Program-made: the position numbers and the translations under genes | Assembly: GCA_045655105.1 (NCBI GenBank) | Contig: JAZOOQ010000021.1 | Coordinates: forward strand, 1 to 6,090 | Source: RGIG4140 sp045655105 | Lineage (GTDB): Bacteria > Pseudomonadota > Alphaproteobacteria > CAAHEQ01 > UBA3637 | Length of the DNA stretch: 6,090 nt | Reading direction: 5' to 3' | The notes under the pieces: model-generated | Told to the model about the DNA's origin: nothing | Database searches by the model: none | The model's input: only the letters and a program-made list of their open reading frames with translations | Part shown: positions 3,634 to 6,090 of the stretch, piece after piece | Position numbering within the stretch: the first letter of the stretch is position 1 | Layout: the number at the start of each line of letters is the position of its first letter

Positions 3634-5806
3634 ACACCCTGCCCAATTCTTTTAATCGATTTAAAATCAAATTTTTCATTGGCGTTTTTTCTTCTTTCAC
3701 CTTTTTAATAAAAGGAACGGGATAAATTCCCCTATCCATTAACTCTGACGCCCGATGTTTAAAAAAGGTTTCAATTCCATTCACATTGATGCAAAGCAAT
3801 AAAGAACCGCTTTCATGATTGCGTGTATAAGAAAAAACAGGCTTTGAAACTAAAGTGCCCACCTCATTTTCTTCAACAAACATATCATTCATGCAGTGTT
3901 GGGTAACAAACTCATTCATTCTATCTATAGAATTTCTATTTGATTTAGACATTCCTCTAAACAAATCTGGAATTGAAATATAATCAGTTGTTTTAGGGCG
4001 AATTTTAATTTTTCCTTCCAAATCTTGCAAAACAATCTCTGAAATTTTTAATTCATCTTGATGTTTTCTGGCAAAATGAATCAATGCCTCTTTTGTGCAA
4101 GCATAAAAAATCATACCGCGCCCCTCATGTTGCATCGCCTGAAACACTGGTTTTTCAGTTAAAACCCCTTTTTCATCTAAACATGGATATGTTTCATCTA
4201 AATATTTTTCACGAACAATTTTTGAAATATTTTTCTTTGATTGGTGAAAAACTTTTGAAAAATCATAAAGAGGGATATATTCAGGCGAATAATGAAGTAA
4301 CACTTTTTCACCCAAACAATTTGCAATTGCCTCTTTTTTAATTTTATGTTTGATTAAAAAATCGCGATGCTTGGCTATAAAAACTTTCATCGTGCGTTCA
4401 TTTTTAAAAAGAGTGGCCACACCAAACCCTGACCTAGCTTTAACAAAAACAGGTTCTTGACGAGTTATTCCCATTTCATCTTTATATTCAACAACTTCAT
4501 CTTTAAAAAGCGTTTTAATTTTTTGAGTAAGCTCTTTATGAAATCTTCCATCTGTTGTTAAACTTAAATAAAAATCATCAAATAAAACCATATCTTTTGT
4601 TTTATATGGAATTTTTTGAACACCACTTCTATCCAAAATAAATTCGCTTCGAACGCCTAATGATTCTAAAACCCCTTGATAATTTGTTAAAAAGAATTTT
4701 AACATTTGTTTAGGCAGATAATAATTTTTCTCCCCTTTAAAATAAAATTCTTTAAAAAGAGGAACTTCTTTCTTATTTTCATCTAAATAAGTGAAAGCTT
4801 TCACGCCGTTTTCATCTAAATAAGCCGTTAATTTTTCTTTAAGCTGAGCAAAGCATAACATCCATTGAATATCATTTAACGAATAAAAATTATTTCGATG
4901 AGAAAGTTTTGGTTTTTCATTTAAAATATGATCAAAATTTTTAAATCCAATCTTTTTTAATTCATCTTGATGTCTTGAAACAAATGTATATAACGCTCTT
5001 TTATCAATGCATAAATATCTATCACTCGTGCATGTAAAACAAGGAAGTGTTTGAACAACTCCTTCTTCATTTTTAACTTCAAACGTATCTTCTAAACAAT
5101 TGTTTAAAATAAATTCTTTTAATTCTATATCAATATTTTCCGTCATATTCAATTCGCGTAAAAGACCTCTTAAACTCATCAAATTTGTTGACTCATTTAA
5201 CCTTTCAGCTTCTTTTTGAAGCTCTTCTTTATGATTTTTTAAAAGGTGGGGCAATGCCTCTTTTTTAAGAGCAATACAAGCGCGCCCTGCTTTTCCTCTT
5301 GAAAAAACAAACATAGGCTCCATATGAATATAACCATTTGAACTCATCACAGGGTATGTTTCATCTAAAAAATGATCTTTTAAATATTGGCATAATCCAC
5401 TTACACACTTTGTGTTTTTTGATAATTTAGCCATTTCTTGCCATAAATTAAGAATTTCATCTGAATGAGCTGAAACGCGCGGCAATTTATGAATCACGGC
5501 TTTTAAAGCATCCGAAGAAGCCCCCAAATCAAGCAAATCTTTTTCATATTTTTTAACAAAATATAAAATAGCTCTCTTATCAATAAATAAATTTTTGGGC
5601 TTCAAATTTTTATTCGTTCCATAAAAACAAAAAAGAATTTCCCCCTTATCGTTCACAAATCGCTCATCAACCGTGTTTTTAACAACAAATTCAACTAATT
5701 TTTTAACGAAAGCTCCTTGTGTTCCAATAATAGATGCAAATTCATTAAAAGAAATCAAATGATCCATTTTAACATTAAAAACTGGTTGTTTTTTCTTAAA
5801 AGTCAT
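3632..5806 (-). CDS. Large protein of seven diverged tandem modules, function unknown
   Basis: A 724-residue protein that I do not recognise as a named family. The ATG at 5806 is preceded by AGAGGGG about four bases upstream and by a strong promoter. The chain is built of seven modules of 78-85 residues at about 17-95, 119-200, 209-287, 307-384, 407-488, 510-589 and 609-693. Linkers of about 20 residues also resemble each other; only the second-to-third linker is shorter. Each module opens with a short helix of the type (L/Y)IS(L/F)xDFxxxx, then a helix, a segment such as YLDETYP or CLEDTFEV, an acidic-Gly turn (DEKG, NEEG), PVF or PCF, a variable loop, a strand with LCIDKRAL or ACTKEALIHF, and a last helix xFxxKHQDEL ending near Gly. 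The order helix-turn-helix, beta hairpin, helix recalls winged-helix or phage antirepressor-like units, but this is only a shape analogy. It is Lys-rich, with no signal peptide, membrane segment or catalytic motif. A nucleic-acid- or protein-binding scaffold is possible. The start codon is more certain than the role. Confidence 0.93.
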   Translation of the reverse strand: MTFKKKQPVFNVKMDHLISFNEFASIIGTQGAFVKKLVEFVVKNTVDERFVNDKGEILFCFYGTNKNLKPKNLFIDKRAILYFVKKYEKDLLDLGASSDALKAVIHKLPRVSAHSDEILNLWQEMAKLSKNTKCVSGLCQYLKDHFLDETYPVMSSNGYIHMEPMFVFSRGKAGRACIALKKEALPHLLKNHKEELQKEAERLNESTNLMSLRGLLRELNMTENIDIELKEFILNNCLEDTFEVKNEEGVVQTLPCFTCTSDRYLCIDKRALYTFVSRHQDELKKIGFKNFDHILNEKPKLSHRNNFYSLNDIQWMLCFAQLKEKLTAYLDENGVKAFTYLDENKKEVPLFKEFYFKGEKNYYLPKQMLKFFLTNYQGVLESLGVRSEFILDRSGVQKIPYKTKDMVLFDDFYLSLTTDGRFHKELTQKIKTLFKDEVVEYKDEMGITRQEPVFVKARSGFGVATLFKNERTMKVFIAKHRDFLIKHKIKKEAIANCLGEKVLLHYSPEYIPLYDFSKVFHQSKKNISKIVREKYLDETYPCLDEKGVLTEKPVFQAMQHEGRGMIFYACTKEALIHFARKHQDELKISEIVLQDLEGKIKIRPKTTDYISIPDLFRGMSKSNRNSIDRMNEFVTQHCMNDMFVEENEVGTLVSKPVFSYTRNHESGSLLLCINVNGIETFFKHRASELMDRGIYPVPFIKKVKEEKTPMKNLILNRLKELGRV
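3728..5758 (-). repeat. Seven-fold protein-level tandem repeat
   Basis: This span encodes residues 17-693 of the large protein. Module limits on the plus strand are about 5758-5522, 5452-5207, 5182-4946, 4888-4655, 4588-4343, 4279-4040 and 3982-3728. The copies are strongly diverged in DNA, though short identities remain; for example TATGTTTCATCTAAA occurs in modules 2 and 6 where both encode LDETYP. This points to an old duplication rather than recent array expansion. Confidence 0.75.
4776..4824. repeat. 16-bp direct repeat at 33-bp spacing inside module 4
   Basis: TTTTCATCTAAATAAG occurs at 4776-4791 and 4809-4824, exactly 11 codons apart and in frame, each encoding YLDEN on the minus strand. 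The DNA between and overlapping contains a perfect 14-bp palindrome, GTGAAAGCTTTCAC (4791-4804). It may be a small in-frame tandem duplication, or two homologous positions of the module (YLDETYP and CLDEKG) that converged. Confidence 0.6.
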
Positions 5807-5842
5807 ATACCCCTCTCTTTTTTAACTAATTAATTTTTAAGA

Positions 5843-5871
5843 AGTATATCATATTTTTTGTTTTTTGTCAA
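5843..5871 (-). promoter_or_regulatory. Near-consensus promoter with extended -10 of the seven-module gene
   Basis: On the minus strand TTGACA (5871-5866) is followed after exactly 17 bp by TATACT (5848-5843), preceded by TGA, which makes an extended -10 (TGn). This is the strongest promoter in the window by sequence and predicts a leader of about 30 bases, starting near 5836, with the AGAGGGG ribosome site. It suggests high constitutive expression of the large protein. Confidence 0.8.
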
Positions 5872-5984
5872 GAAATATTTATAATATAAGAATTATCATC
5901 TCTTTATATAACCACTCATAGATTAACTCATATTTTTATTTTTTATAAAAGCATAAAAAATCTTTATTTTTTTGAGTTACTTAT

Positions 5985-6090
5985 CTAAATCTTAAAACTC
6001 GGAAATCTAAGGGTCGTTAAATTTGCTGGTTTTTTAGCATAAAAATGATGCATAAAAAAGGCTGTTTTTTGCTTCAATTTTAAGATGTTT
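5985..6090 (-). other. Open frame running off the right edge, uncertain
   Basis: On the minus strand, one frame is open for 34 codons from the right edge (first full codon at 6089) to TAG at 5987-5985, including AKKPANLTTLRFPSFKI near its end. It could be the C-terminus of a gene or chance. A second frame is open to TAA at 6036-6034. The remainder of 5872-6090 holds no gene I can support, only AT-rich sequence with three copies of GCATAAAAA (5951, 6037 and 6050). Confidence 0.2.

Noticed and set aside
3632..5806. CRISPR-like array, because of recurring short motifs such as TTTCATCTAAA
   Set aside because: The recurrences lie in one long open frame at irregular spacing and encode LDE motifs of the protein modules.
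1..6090. tRNA, rRNA, IS element or CRISPR array
   Set aside because: No cloverleaf with TTCNANC-like arm, no transposase frame with terminal repeats, and no regularly spaced repeats were seen.

Overview
The window is strongly AT-rich and gene-dense. It uses the standard genetic code, and all five proteins end in TAA. There are Shine-Dalgarno sites and sigma70-type promoters (TTGACA, 17 bp, TATAnT). Two ankyrin-repeat proteins, plus a small protein that matches the alphaproteobacterial prophage-associated family DUF6362, suggest an AT-rich, host-associated alphaproteobacterium, perhaps a protist or arthropod endosymbiont of the Holosporales/Rickettsiales kind. This is inference from gene content; no marker gene fixes the taxon.

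Left part (1-1312, plus strand): a promoter precedes a two-gene unit. The first protein (111-911) has a disordered or coiled-coil N-terminal part and a C-terminal domain that looks like a VRR-NUC nuclease fold without its catalytic residues. The second (953-1312) is a small helix-turn-helix protein of the DUF6362 type. The pair looks like domesticated phage genes.

Middle (1313-3375): two ankyrin-repeat genes converge, 1402-2118 on plus and 2329-3375 on minus. In the 210 bp between them is the most striking object of the window, an apparent small-RNA gene at about 2206-2330. It has a near-consensus promoter and two GC-rich hairpins that each present the same 12-base C-rich sequence (TCTTCCTCCCTT, containing the anti-Shine-Dalgarno core CCTCC) in the loop. 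The second hairpin is a classic intrinsic terminator whose T-run overlaps the stop codon of the convergent ankyrin gene. The design resembles the CCUCC-loop sRNAs of other alphaproteobacteria.

Right part (3376-5871, minus strand): a 724-residue protein built almost entirely of seven diverged tandem modules of about 80-100 residues, a repeat family I do not recognise. It has an excellent promoter (TTGACA-N17-TATACT, with an extended -10) and ends in a strong bidirectional terminator. A second hairpin that works only on the minus strand follows. Bases 5872-6090 hold no convincing gene, only a 34-codon open frame running off the right edge and some short repeats.

Taken together, this looks like an accessory region of an intracellular bacterium: candidate host-interaction proteins (two ankyrin proteins and one seven-module protein), a phage-derived pair, and a possible post-transcriptional regulator acting on Shine-Dalgarno sequences.
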